From: Scylla paramamosain
Taxonomy: Eukaryota > Arthropoda > Malacostraca > Decapoda > Portunidae
Reading direction: 5' to 3'
Assembly (NCBI RefSeq): GCF_035594125.1
Contig: NC_087180.1
Coordinates: 16,953,115 to 17,017,114 of the forward strand
DNA: 64,000 nt
The notes under the pieces were generated by a model that saw only the letters and a program-made list of their open reading frames with translations, made no database searches and was not told the origin of the DNA. Positions 19,250 to 31,292 of this stretch are shown here, in pieces. Numbering within the stretch: the first letter of the stretch is position 1; each line of letters begins with the position of its first letter. A program made the translations under genes and the position numbers.

Positions 19250-19382
19250 CCTCCGGAGGCCTAGGCAGTGGGGTTTCCTCCGCCACGCTCGTCCTCTGTC
19301 TTTCCTCACAGGCTGATTCGATACGCTCCCCCCTCCCTCCATTCCCTGCGACGCCTCCCTCTCAGACACTGTGGCCAACGGT

Positions 19383-19441
<59 letters not shown>

Positions 19442-20119
19442 CAATAGATAGTTATTTTTATTTTCATTTTTGGTAACCATATCAGTATTTTCTTCTAAAA
19501 CGAGAGAGAGGAATAAAAAGTCTTATAAATCAGGTCAATTGCACATCTACGCTTGGGAAATTACAGGTGAGCGGCTTAATGATGTCTTTTAGCCAGATAG
19601 GGGCTGTAAGTAGGGTACCTGTCACAGCTGCCCGGTGCCCCACGCAGCGGTACAGGTGGGGTGTTGTACCTGCGCTACACATTCCTTCCGCACTCAGACC
19701 AGATTTTTAAGGCCACAGGTGGACCTCAAACCGCAGTGGGCGGGTTTACAGGCTGACCAGGACAGGTGACCACCAGGCTGGCGGCTCAACGCAGCCACCC
19801 ACGGCGTCCTCATCCTCCCACCCACTTCTTCCACACCACCTCCTGTCTCTCCTCACGCCGCCCACTCCAGCCCATTACCTCGCGTCAGTCCCTCGTCCAG
19901 TGTGTAAAACTATTCACTTCACGCCTACGAGTCATGTTCACACTCACTTCATATTCGCAGGTCAGATTTACAGCCAGTTCACTCCACCCCTACAGTTTTT
20001 ATTCACAGTCATTTCATATTCACATTCACTTCATTTGACTCCCACAGTTCATATTCGGTCTCTCACTCCCTCGCAACACACAGTAGTTTAGTATTCTCGA
20101 CTTTTTTTCAACAGGTTAA
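16161..20119. repeat. Simple-repeat block
   Basis: Arrays: (ATT)n-(AGT)n 16814-16881; (GA)n 17064-17153; (GGA)n 17444-17494 and 17605-17663; (CA)n 18264-18307; (GGGA)n 18525-18551; (GGA)n 18684-18758; (GA)n 18834-18915; (CT)n 19213-19247; (GT)n 19384-19439. Four CAGGTG words fall within about 19563-19770. No gene supported. Confidence 0.9.
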
Positions 20120-20240
20120 CTGAGATTTCTATTGATAATTTCACGACAATTTCTCATCAGTATTGTGGAGAAACATCATGGGGACACGACTTCCTGACTC
20201 ATCTCTGTGACCTTTGAATAGACAGTCTACCAGAGTCCCA
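20120..20240 (+). mobile_element. TIR element family A (fragment)
   Basis: Retains the right half: GGTTAACTGAGATTTCTATT, GGAGAAACATCATGGGGAC and CATCTCTGTGACCTTTGAATA, in the same order as at 15961-16160. The left end is missing. Confidence 0.55.
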
Positions 20241-21486
20241 AAGCTCTCAAGAACACGAGACAGTTTGTGTACCTAAGTCTCCCCTCCTCACGCGCTGTCC
20301 CTCCTTACATCTCACTTGACGGCCGCCTTGCAACACCTCCCCCGATGGCTGTGTTGTCCCCGTTTCCTCACTTTTACGACTCATAACCTGCTGAGAGACG
20401 CACACAAGGCCACATCTCGGATTCACCCTTGCCTCTACTTCTTCCTCCTCGCCGCGTTGGCTGAACCTCACCCAGTCTCTGTATATACTTTCCCCGTCTC
20501 CATTTCTTCCCGTAAACTCGTAAAAAATAACACCAAAGGCCGAGAAAGTAACAGGTACATAGAAGAGCAAAAAAATATTAAGTTTTATTAAGGGAAAAAC
20601 CTGCAAAAGGGGAGAGTCGGAGAGAGTAAAAAAAAAAGGACTAATGGCTTGGTTAGGGTGGCTTACGAGACAGGCGGCGAGACGGGGAGTGCGTAAAAAT
20701 ATGGTAGGCATGGTAGGCTTAGGCTCGGGGTGTCCTCTTTACGCCTAATAGCGGCGGGCGGGCGGGCAGTCGGGGAAAAACTGAGACAAAGGGAAATGGT
20801 TCAATTCCAACCCAAAATTACGTGGGCCTGACTCTCCTCCCATCCTGAGATTCAATATGGCAGATTTGGCGGTAAAAACCAGGGTCTTGCCTCGTAAATT
20901 TCCAAAGCCTGTCCCCATTCCTTCCCCCAGCTGTCCCCCTCTCGTGCCGTCCCCACCCTGGTCCCTGGTGTGTGGCTAGGGGCGGGGGAGGAGGTCTTGG
21001 TGGTCTGAGGACTCTGTAATCGCCGCCATAACAGACAGGAGTTCTCTTCCTTATCATTACTAAAACCGACTTCGTAAATGAAGCCATATTATTTTGCCGT
21101 TAGCACCCACTTAGCTCCTCCTCCTCCTCCTACTACTACTCCTTCCTTTTCTTCTTCTTTCTCTTCTTCCTTCATCTTTTTTCCTGCTCATTCTCCCTAC
21201 TCCTTTTCTTCTTCCTCCACTTTCTTGTTCATATTCTTATTTTCTTTTTTTCCTCCTCCTTCTCCTCCATCATCATCATCATCATCGTTCTCTTTACCCT
21301 TTACATTAAACATCACAAAACGGAAAAAAAAGTACAAGGCAAACAAAAATAATTTGGGAGGTGTTGAAAAGTTTAATCATCACCGCCACCACCACCACCA
21401 CCACCACCACCACCACCACCTCAAGCTATTATCAAAAGCTCCACCACACTGACAATCTGAATGCCACGACCTCCTCATCCACCTCC
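20241..21486. other. No gene; pyrimidine-rich and CAC tracts
   Basis: Plus-strand pyrimidine-rich tract at about 21110-21300 and (CAC)n at 21383-21420. Frames through them are low-complexity. No gene. Confidence 0.7.
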
Positions 21487-21930
21487 CAAAAATTATATAC
21501 TTTTTGAATAACAATGAAATATACTCAACAAAACTGACATTACCTATGATCTTTATAATCCTCTATAACCGCTGTACTGGTCTGAGTGAAGTAATATTTG
21601 CCCTGCCCCAGACAACACTGCACTACTGGAAACAGGGATGAATTAAACTGTAATGTAATGTTATAAGTATCACTGGGTTTTAATTGTTTGTCTTTGTATA
21701 AAATTCCTTATGATTTTGCTACTCTTCTTTGAATGTGAGCAATATAATTCTTCCAAGTAATTTTATGATCAATTACAACTAAATATTTGATAAAGATTAC
21801 TTTTTTCTGTATAATTTCTTCACATATTTCAATACTTGATTCTATAATTATTTTCTTACTGACATCAAATACTAAATTATTTGTTTTCCCGGTGTTTAAA
21901 GACAATTGAATGTAAAATCCTTCATGTGGT
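21487..21930 (-). pseudogene. Decayed non-LTR retrotransposon reverse-transcriptase fragment (LINE-like)
   Basis: On the minus strand the frame ending at 21708 reads LSLNTGKTNNLVF, then FIKYLVVIDHKITWKNYI and AHIQRRVAKS. This has the layout of the reverse-transcriptase thumb/connection region of Jockey- or CR1-like elements (KxxYLGVxIDxxLxWxxHI). A stop (21708-21710) interrupts it, and the same frame continues as GILYKDKQ. A second frame then picks up SVVWGRANITSLRPVQRL, a stop, RIIKIIG and NVSFVEYISLLFKKY, as the WGxA...LxxLQxRxIRII region of such elements does. At least one frameshift and several stops show it is dead. It is 5'-truncated at about 21930, and a (CT)n array begins at 21961. 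Confidence 0.8.
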
Positions 21931-21956
21931 AAGAATATCCGTTCCCGAAAAGCTTT

Positions 21957-21960
<4 letters not shown>

Positions 21961-22034
<74 letters not shown>

Positions 22035-22086
22035 GGCTCAGATGTAGTGATTTTGAGTCATTTGGGCGAGAACAAAGGAGCGCCGC

Positions 22087-22173
<87 letters not shown>
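21961..22173. repeat. (CT)n and (GT)n arrays flanking a short spacer
   Basis: (CT)n at 21961-22030 and (GT)n at 22090-22173, separated by about 60 bp of unique sequence. Confidence 0.97.
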
Positions 22174-22177
<4 letters not shown>

Positions 22178-22450
22178 CCGCATTAACCTAACTATAAATC
22201 AACGCTAAAATGTGAAAATTTCAGCTTGTATTATTGTTTATTTTAGAGATAAATAGGTACGAGGCAATATCAACAAGACCACCACCATCACCACCACCAC
22301 CAAGAGCCTTACAGCAACAGAGGTGCGAAGAAAACGAGGTATGTGGCTTCCATTAAAACGCCACGGCAGATTGGTCGCTGGCCCTTTCTTCTTTTGGGGC
22401 TTAAATCTCGTTTTTTCTCCCTTTCCGATTTCACGGTTGCTCAGGCGGTT

Positions 22451-22582
22451 CGTATTCCAAAACGCTTTATTCTCATGACTGTTTTCAGAGGCTCCAGAGA
22501 TTATTATTCGGGTACTGAGGTGTTTTTGTCCAGTAAAGATTCAGAATATTTGTTAAACGATCACTACATTCATTAAAATTGC
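22451..22582 (-). mobile_element. TIR element family A (first of two adjacent copies)
   Basis: CGTATTCCAAAACGCTTTAT, then TCTCATGACTGTTTTCAGAG, matches the reverse complement of the right end of 54144-54356. The copy breaks off after TTAAACGATCACTACATTCA. Confidence 0.7.
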
Positions 22583-22760
22583 CTAAGACTGTTTCCAGAG
22601 GCTACAAAGATGATTAGTCGGTTTATTAAGTATTTTTGTCCATTAAAGATTCATAATACATGTTAAACTATCAGCAGAATCACTAAAACATTCTTCAAAA
22701 TCCAGATAAGTTATATTAGAGCGTGTTAAAAGTTGATGAGGTCAGATGTCGAAATATCTT
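22583..22760 (-). mobile_element. TIR element family A (second of two adjacent copies)
   Basis: It repeats the preceding copy in the same orientation: ACTGTTTCCAGAGGCTACAA, then TTTTTGTCCATTAAAGATTC and ATGTTAAACTATCA. It then continues further, through TCTTCAAAATCCAG and TTATATTAGAGCGTGTTAAA, than its neighbour. It is a tandem partial duplication or a nested insertion. Confidence 0.7.
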
Positions 22761-23989
22761 AGGTGTTCGAACCTCTCAAGTCGTGTGTATGACGTCAGGA
22801 GGCCGCCACACCTTCAGGAGGAGACGTGAGTGGAGGCGTTGGAGGCATGAGGGGCAGTGACCTCGTATGTATGAATGAGGCACCTTACGGAACCTGCCAA
22901 AGTTGATAGATGTATTTCCTCACTAAAAAAAAAAAAAAAAAAAAAAAAGAAAAAAAATTATACATCTCCGGAATTCAAGAGTGATAACAGCATCCATACT
23001 TCTCCCTCCCTCCCTCCCTCCCTCCCTCCCTCCCTCTTACTCTCTTCACCACCTTCCATTTTCACCTCCCTCCCTTTCCTCCAATTTACCTTCTGCACCC
23101 CTCCTCTTCCCCATTTTTACCTCCTGCGCTTCCCTCTTCCCTCACGCCGCCCCATAATCATCCCTCCCCTTTCCTCCCTTCCTCACCCTCTCTCGTAAAC
23201 TCTTCTTCCTTGACTGCAGGTGAGAGACGTTACCTGCTATGTCGAAACCCACCTGCTGCTTCCCATTACCCACCTGTCGCCGGCCAGGTGGGCAGGTGGT
23301 GGATGTGGGGGTGGCGGTGATTGGCGAGCTGCGACCGGGGGGTGGGGTGAGGATGGAGACAAGATTTGAACCAACGAAGAGAGAGAGAAAGGAAACTAAT
23401 ACGAGGAAACAGGGTACAAGAAAGGACGAAGAGGAGGAGGAGGAAGAGGTCGAGGTGAGGCGGCGCGGTAGGGAAAAGCCCAGATTTCACGGTCATTGGG
23501 TCAGTGTCGATCGGCGGGGAGTGTATGTGTTGGCACCTTTCCGATGCGTCCCCCACCTGGCACCCCGGCAGCTGAATTAGCCCGGGCGAACAGGTGAACG
23601 ACGGGGGACGCGACGCTGCACGTTTATCGAGATTGCGGAACGAACTGAGTTAATGAAGAACCTGTGACGTGTTCCCGCCACCTGCACGCATCGGTGGGAA
23701 CCAGTGGCGCCTCTCTGCGGAGATTTTTGGAGGAGGAAGGGAAGGAAAAGAAGTTAGGGGAAAGAAGAGGGGAAAGGGTGGAAACTTAGGGTGATGAGAG
23801 AGGTGACGAAGGGAGGGCTGGATGGAAATTGGACGAATGAGGGAAACAGGAAACAAGGATGGTAGGAAAGGGAGTAAGAGGTGAGATGGAAAGAAAGGAG
23901 GCAAGAAAGAAGTAAAGGAATGAAAAGGAGAGAACTTCAAAATCACAGCATTCACGTGAGGGTAAACACACAAACACACACACGCACAC

Positions 23990-24027
<38 letters not shown>

Positions 24028-24039
24028 TCAAGCTTGGCA

Positions 24040-24108
<69 letters not shown>

Positions 24109-24234
24109 CGCCGTGCCAACATACCTCGCCTGATCCGTGAATTTTCCCGAGTTTACGTATAAGTCTGAAGAACCAGTTTACATGAAAGAGTTTACACAAA
24201 AAAAAGTAGCGACTGGAGGGTCCCATAGGCCTCC

Positions 24235-24325
<91 letters not shown>
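22761..24325. repeat. Simple-repeat block
   Basis: Contains poly-A at 22925-22949, (TCCC)n at 23003-23037 within a pyrimidine-rich stretch, (CA)n at about 23990-24025, (CT)n at 24041-24105 and (GA)n at 24237-24323. The 23210-23640 stretch is GC-rich with clustered CAGGTG words but shows no conserved protein. Confidence 0.85.
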
Positions 24326-24326
<1 letters not shown>

Positions 24327-25019
24327 CCTTATCTACGACAGCTAATTAGGGGTCGAAGAAGGAGATGTATGAGATTAATTACTCCTAGCAAGACTTTCCT
24401 CATTTAATATTCCTCTTATCATTTCAACACGGAGTTACAAATTTAAAGGGATACTAATATATTTTACCTACATTTCCACTCAAAATATCGGAAAATCTAT
24501 GACGTCTACTTTTCTTTTAGTTTATATCGTAACTAATGCACGGCTATATTCATCAGTGACCTTGTAAATATACGCAAACAAACATATATCATTTTTCCCT
24601 GTAGATGTATTAATTAAACTGAGACACGCAGCAGCTAATAAAAGTAAAAGCAATGTAAGAAATCTCTACCAGCACTCACAAAAAAAAAAAAAAAAAAAAA
24701 AAATGAATGAAAAAGGGATATATTTTACCGTTTCTAGCCAATATAATGTTTGGATAAGTATGTTGAACGAGAAGAGTCCCAGAGCGGTTGGAGATTAAGG
24801 AAAAAAAATGTACCAAACAGCAATGAACGTGGGAAGTCAGTGGAGATCATTAGTCTCCCAATGAATTATGTTTTATATAGTCCAGGTGTGTCTAGATGCG
24901 TGAATATTGAGCGTGACACCTGTAATAGTCCCTTAAATCTTACAGTAATGTCAACAGGTACGGTTTTTTCTCACCTTTACAAATGACTACGCGCTCCCTT
25001 CACCCTCACGTTCATTAAC
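24326..25019. other. AT-rich, no recognised feature
   Basis: AT-rich unique-looking DNA with one poly-A run (24680-24702). No gene. Confidence 0.6.
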
Positions 25020-25395
25020 CTCTCTCACTTCATAAACAGGTAACAAAAAATCCAGGTAACTTATAAGACTACCTTTGTAACCTCACGCCTCTTTGTATGT
25101 AGTATCTGTAACGTTAAAGAATAAATTTAAAGTATCATATTTAATTTATCTTTCCCTATTTGCCTCTCTTACTTTATGAACAGGTAACACAGAAACCACA
25201 TAACTAAAAAACACTACCTTTGTAACCTAACACCTCTTTGTATGTAATAATTGAAGCTTCAAGAAACACGTCCGAGGTATTACAGTCCACTGCAAGTACT
25301 TAGCACTTTGTATTCTTGTAAATAGGTAACGTATGAACCTGGTAACTCTGGAGGTATAATAGTTTTGTAATATGATGCCTCTCTCTGTATTTTTA
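25020..25395 (+). repeat. Three diverged tandem copies of an about 140-bp unit
   Basis: Copies start near 25020, 25161 and 25310. Shared order: CTCTC/TTACTT, then ATAAACAGGTAAC or ATGAACAGGTAAC or AATAGGTAAC, then ACTACCTTTGTAACCT and CACCTCTTTGTATGTA. The third is the most diverged (TTTTGTAATATGATGCCTCT). A related tail, TATTACAGTCCACTGCAAG (25278), recurs as CATTACAGTCCATTGCGAG near 25678. Confidence 0.8.
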
Positions 25396-26026
25396 TTTTG
25401 TAAAGTGTCAGGAGGCTCGTCAAGGGTACAGAACTGGGAGGAGCAGGAGGAAGAGGAGAGGGAAGAGGAGGAGAGAAAAAGAAAAGAAAAGAAAGACAGA
25501 GAAAGACAAATAAATAAATAGAAAAGAAAGAAGAAGAAGAAAGAAAGAAAAGTAATAACTCAACCTGACGTTTCCCCCCAAAAAATAAATATAGAAAGAG
25601 TAAAATAAGTAAATAAATTGATAAATCAAATAAGCTGGCTAATGTATCTATTATGGTGAAGGAAACAAGTCCAAAACATTACAGTCCATTGCGAGGCGAG
25701 AACTGCTGTTGGTGGGAGAGAGACTTTTTTTTTCCCTCTCCCTCTCCCTCTCTCTCTCCCTCTCAGTTCCACGGCGACGAGGGAACTCTTATAAATATTC
25801 TGGGGGAAGAAAAGAGCCGTTCTTCACCGGGCAAGATTTTCCGGATCGGAGTGTCGTCGCCGGTGCTATTAACGAAACAAATGGCACAGGACGAGACAAA
25901 GAGACACACAGGCGGGAGGTGCTTGCTGCTGGCTGCTTCCTGGGGTGTCATTTGTGCTGTGCTGTGTGGACGGACGGTCAGAGTTGTGTGTTGGTGTTGT
26001 GTTGTGTTGTGTTGTGTTGTGTTGCG

Positions 26027-26059
<33 letters not shown>

Positions 26060-26118
26060 CATTTGTCTCTTTTGTCTCGTTAATGGAAGGTGTTTGGTTT
26101 CTGATTTTTCTCTGTTTC

Positions 26119-26183
<65 letters not shown>

Positions 26184-26299
26184 GTCTGTCTATGCATGGT
26201 AAATTTAAAACTTCCCTTAAAAATTTGTTCTGTGGTCTTACAGCACGATACAGTTCAAACTCCACGATAAATACAGCTTGATACAGTACGGATGTGATG
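25396..26299. repeat. Simple-repeat block
   Basis: Purine-rich tract at about 25430-25550; a CCCTCT-type tract at about 25734-25764; (GTGTT)n running into (GT)n at 25990-26058; (CT)n at 26123-26179. The long open frame through here is carried by these arrays and has no recognisable domain. Confidence 0.8.
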
Positions 26300-26472
26300 T
26301 ACAGTTATGGTCAGAAGTTCGTAAACAGTCACACTCTTTTGTACTGTTTAACGTTTTCCTTTCAGTCCTTTGATCTGCTCGGAATCTACCAATTGCCATG
26401 TTTTGAAGTAAGATTCGGTAAGAGATCGGAGAATTTTATACTTTTTACAGCTGTGGTCGTTCTTTGTTAAAA
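26300..26472 (+). mobile_element. Possible terminus of a Tc1-like transposon with two internal direct repeats
   Basis: TACAGTTATGGTCAGAAGTT at 26300, followed by CGTAAAC, has the look of a Tc1-type terminal repeat next to a TA. A related word, TACAGCTGTGGTCGTTCTTT, lies about 146 bp inside (26446). An outer and inner repeat at such spacing is known from IR/DR-type Tc1 elements. I found no matching inverted end to the right and no intact transposase. Weak call. Confidence 0.3.
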
Positions 26473-27227
26473 TTCAGAGCAATGTACAACGTTTTTCTCA
26501 CTTTGTTCTTATTTTTCTACATGTCAGAGACCGATCTATGGCAAAGAAAAAAAAGAGCAAGAAAAAAAAAATGCTCGTTAAAGTGCCGCTAACTAAGAGA
26601 CAGTGCCATTTTCTAACAGAGCTCGAGGACAAGAATCAAGAGGAAAACCCAATTTAATTTCAACATGGAAACGTAGAAAAAAAAAAAAAAAGATTGGGAG
26701 GTTGATTTTGTCTTTTATGGGTTACTGAACACTATTTGAGACACAGTATTGCAGAAAAAAAAGAATATCTAAATTCTGGTTGGTGGCGATGAGAATACTT
26801 TGTCTACCAATGAAAGGATTAAAGGTGAGGAAAGACACTTAATATTGAGCATAAGTGATGGATTACTGGATTTATAGTCGAGTACACAAGTGTGGCCTCT
26901 TAAGTCTGAAAAAAAAACTCAATCTTTGCATCCTTCGTGGAAATTGTAAATCACCTTCACTTTTAATCAAGGGAATTATAAACAAAAACAACCCTTAAAG
27001 ACAAAATTATGATATTCTGAACCTAACAGGAAATTCTGTAGATTTAGAAACGTAATTAATTTCGCGGCTTATATAACTTCTTGAGATAAGTAGACGAGAA
27101 GTTCACGAAAGGATCAAACTTTAAAAAATAGAAAAGGATATTGAAGATGAGAAATTTGAAAAGGAAAATGATCTTCATGAAACATTGTAAAGGTGTTTGT
27201 TTAGGCAGAGCGCACCCTTTTTACCGA

Positions 27228-27259
<32 letters not shown>

Positions 27260-28655
27260 ACACACACACACACACACAAACACCAAAGAAGGCTTCAGTC
27301 TGTGTAGTCGTTTGAGTGTCTGGGTAGGGAACGACGGTGTTTTTGTGTCTCTTTCCACCCAGATTACCAGCGGTGTGTCCACTCAGTGCCTCGCCTGTCC
27401 CCCTGCATCAGTCGAGCGCCGCGAACCCCTGAGCGGCTGCCAGGCTCCCACACGACCAAAGATAATGCGGTTTTTGCAAGGGAAAAAACAGAACTGCACT
27501 TTTACTTTAGTTCCTCACTTGCCTCTCCTCACTGGCCCCATTTTCTGAGGTGCATTTTATTACGAGACAGGTGAATGTATATAAACTGGGGTATTCAAAT
27601 TTACATAATGCTGTGTAGCTTAATTAAACAGCTGAATAAATGCCTCGCGAGTTGTAAAAGCCAGCATTATTTTTGTTCCTGAAGTGTACTCGCGCATTCA
27701 GCGAAACAACTTTATTGTGATTATGTAAGGTCACTTCTTTTCTCATATTTCGGGACGTGCCAAGCCTCACAGTGTCTTTTTTTTTTTTTTTTTACTTTTT
27801 TTTTTTCTTTTTTTTTCAACCTTCGTCACGGAGATAAGTTTCCGTGAGGTTCCCAAAACGCTGCAACATTCCCGCCGCTTAAAAATAATGGGACAAAAAG
27901 TAAAATGGAAAGACGTTGTTGTCGTTTGCTCTTCTTTTTGGCGCAACAGGTGAACGTTCGGGCAAGTGGGCGGGGCTGTAGGAGGGGGCAGGAGGGGCCA
28001 GGGAGGGCGCGGGGGCAGGGCGAGGTCTCCACGAAGCATTCCTCGCCTAAGAATTTCAGCTGACACGGCAACTTTTCCTCTCGCCCTCACTTCAGATAAT
28101 TCCCCATCCAGGCCAGACTAACTCGAGGCAACCATCTCCTTGTTAAGTGTCCGGTTCAATTTTGCAACGAGAGGAGGCGGCGGCGGGGGAGGAAGAGGAT
28201 AAGTCGGGGGTGGGGGAGGACTGGAGAGACGAATTGCGGTAGAAGATAAAGACACGAAGACATGGAGAATAGAAAATAAAAAAAAAGAAGGGAAGGAGGA
28301 AAGGAAGTGAGATAAAAGATGAATAAAAAGAGAACTACTTAACATCAAAACAAATACGCGTGATGTAGGATCAGATTGCACTTGAAAACACCGTCACTTT
28401 CTTGTTCCGGAAATAAACAAGTTTGTCTCGGGGGTGTGGTTCAGCTGCCTAGGGGATCAGGAGGAGGAGGAGGAGGAGGAGGAGGGTGGGAAGGGTAAGA
28501 ACAAGAGGGGGAGGCTAAGAAGAGCGGGGGAGGCGTGGGGAAGTGACACGGCAGTACGCAGGTGTGAATCATCAAGGCGACAGGTGTGTGTTGGGTCACG
28601 TGGGCTGATTAGTCACGCGAGATTCCTACTAACCAACGCATTTTGTACAGGTAAT

Positions 28656-28659
<4 letters not shown>
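26473..28659. other. No gene; AT-rich with a few arrays
   Basis: AT-rich to about 27140 with several A-runs. (CA)n at 27230-27278 with one GA interruption; poly-T at 27777-27815; (GGA)n at about 28460-28485. No supported coding sequence. Confidence 0.65.
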
Positions 28660-28736
<77 letters not shown>

Positions 28737-28845
28737 CCTGTCCACTTTTGTTTCTACTCCCCAAACTTTTTGCCACGATTTTCTTATCTCTCTGGTTTAT
28801 CTTTCTACTGCTTAGAAATATTTATTACACACACACACACACACA

Positions 28846-28922
<77 letters not shown>

Positions 28923-29029
28923 ATGCGCGTCGCCAGCTGTGCCTCAAGTTGTCACTGTTTCGACTTTTCTTCTCTGAACTCCCAAGTTTTTCCTGCTTCC
29001 CTTTTAGTCTCGTCTTGCTTTTCGTACTT

Positions 29030-29095
<66 letters not shown>

Positions 29096-29185
29096 AACAC
29101 TACCTCTGTTCTATTCTCTATTTTTTTTTTATCATTATTCTCTTTAATCTTCATTGTTTTCCACGCCTCTGTCTCTCTTTTCCTT

Positions 29186-29276
<91 letters not shown>

Positions 29277-29419
29277 GCCACCAGAAGCTGAGAGGCAGAA
29301 TTTCACACATGACAAAAGAAAATAAAAATATAAGTTACGATGAAATATAAATACCTGGCAAGTCATAATGTGGCTGAGACACAGACATATTTAATAAACA
29401 GTAGTATAAATACGTGGGC

Positions 29420-29486
<67 letters not shown>
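28660..29486. repeat. Cluster of five long (CT)n arrays
   Basis: (CT)n at 28660-28733, (CA)n-(CT)n compound at 28829-28919, and (CT)n at 29031-29092, 29199-29271 and 29421-29486, all in the same orientation. The spacers of about 95-150 bp are unrelated to one another. Two long Ser-Leu frames here are artefacts. Confidence 0.97.
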
Positions 29487-29489
<3 letters not shown>

Positions 29490-29901
29490 CAATATCTTCA
29501 CTCTTTCATCTCATTCACTGGTAAAACTTTGGAATTCTCAATCTTTATCTGCTTTTTATTTTCCTTCCTTCCATTTTTTCCTTCCTACGACTTAAGTGTT
29601 TATAAAGACACACCTAAGGAACCAAACTGACCTCCTATTTCTTCCCTACTTTCTTTAACTTTCCAGGAGTGGTAAATTTTGTGAGTTTCTTTCTCTTATT
29701 CTTTTTTGTCTTTTATCGTCCTCCTTTCCTCGACACGAAATACAAATAATGAATCCAAGACTGAGCTACCAAACCAAGGCATAGACGTGGAATATAAGGA
29801 CTAGAGTGAATATATAAACGTATTTCATCAACTTTACACACTGACCTCCTCTCGGAATATAGGGTGAGAGGAAAAAAAAGAATAAAACAGGAGGGTACGA
29901 G

Positions 29902-29940
<39 letters not shown>

Positions 29941-31156
29941 CAGACACACACACAGGACCTCCCACTCTTGCTGTATACTAACGAGGTAACACAATGCTCG
30001 CCTGCGATCAAAAAAGACCACAGAGAGGCAGATACACGCCACTACCAAGGGACACAGAACAAGGCGGGACCTGAAGCGTGACGACAAACTGCAGGAATGA
30101 AATAAACTCGAGGAAACTTGAAATTATATAAACGAAGAACAAGGGGACACACTGCGCGGACTCCTTAAGGGGGGGTAGGGGGTGTACCAGGTAAAATGGG
30201 AGAGGAAATAGATGAAAGAAATGGTAAAGAGGAGACGGATGCAAAAGAGGTGAAGGTGGGGAAACACACGGACGTCAAAGAAAAAAAAAAAATCCGAGGA
30301 GACAGGAGGGGAAAGATTAGGTGAATTGGCGGAGTGATGCGTCTTGGGACAGAGGGAAGGGAAAATCGTGTTTCATAGCGACAGATAAGAAGGGCAGGAA
30401 GCAACGGGGGAAAAAAACGCGGAGATAGAGAAAAGGAGATAAGGAACCAGATGTGAGACGGAGCGGTGCATGTCAAGAGAGAGAAAGAGGGGAAACCACC
30501 AACATCACCACCACCACTACCACCACCACCACCACCACCACCGCCACCAAGGCCACTACTTCTAAGGCATCTATTGTCCCACTTAAAAAGCTTCACACGC
30601 TTCACTAATATACAATAAAAACGCTATGAGTCCGCTAGACTTTTATAAGGAAAGACACCTCATAAAAAATCATTGACACGCATTTACTGACTTGCATCCA
30701 AACACACACACACACACACACACACACAACACACACACACACACACACACTCGGACATACAAGCACACATTTCCTTCTCCATTTAGCTCCACGATGCTCC
30801 GCTGTTTGATTTCACGTGACGTAAATTATTGCAAGTTTGAGTTGTTTCTAGGAGGAGGAGGAGAAGGAGGAGGAGGAGGAGGAGGTAAAGGAAAGGGAGA
30901 GAGAGGAGGAAGGGGAGGTCAGGTGCATCAAAAGTGGGAGGACAGACTCAACAGCGCCTTATGTCTTCTCTTTATTGCTTCAAAGATAAGGTCTGTTTGG
31001 GTGTTGACTGCAGAGAAACTTACTTGCTTCTTCGCCCTTTCCTCCACTCCCAGCTTTGCCTCTTACTTTCTCTCCTATTCCTCCTCCTCCTGTCACTTTG
31101 TCCTCTCTTCCCGTCACAGGTTCACGTCATCACATTCTTGGAGTGATAAGACTGAG

Positions 31157-31192
<36 letters not shown>

Positions 31193-31261
31193 CAGATGCC
31201 ATACTCGCAAGGTGACGCCCACACAATACAAATGACTCACCCAGAGTGTGATACAACCTTC

Positions 31262-31292
<31 letters not shown>

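Noticed and set aside
28434..29350. Two frames of 200-220 residues, Ser/Leu-rich
   Set aside because: They are composed of successive (CT)n arrays with unrelated spacers. No domain or codon signal appears outside the arrays.
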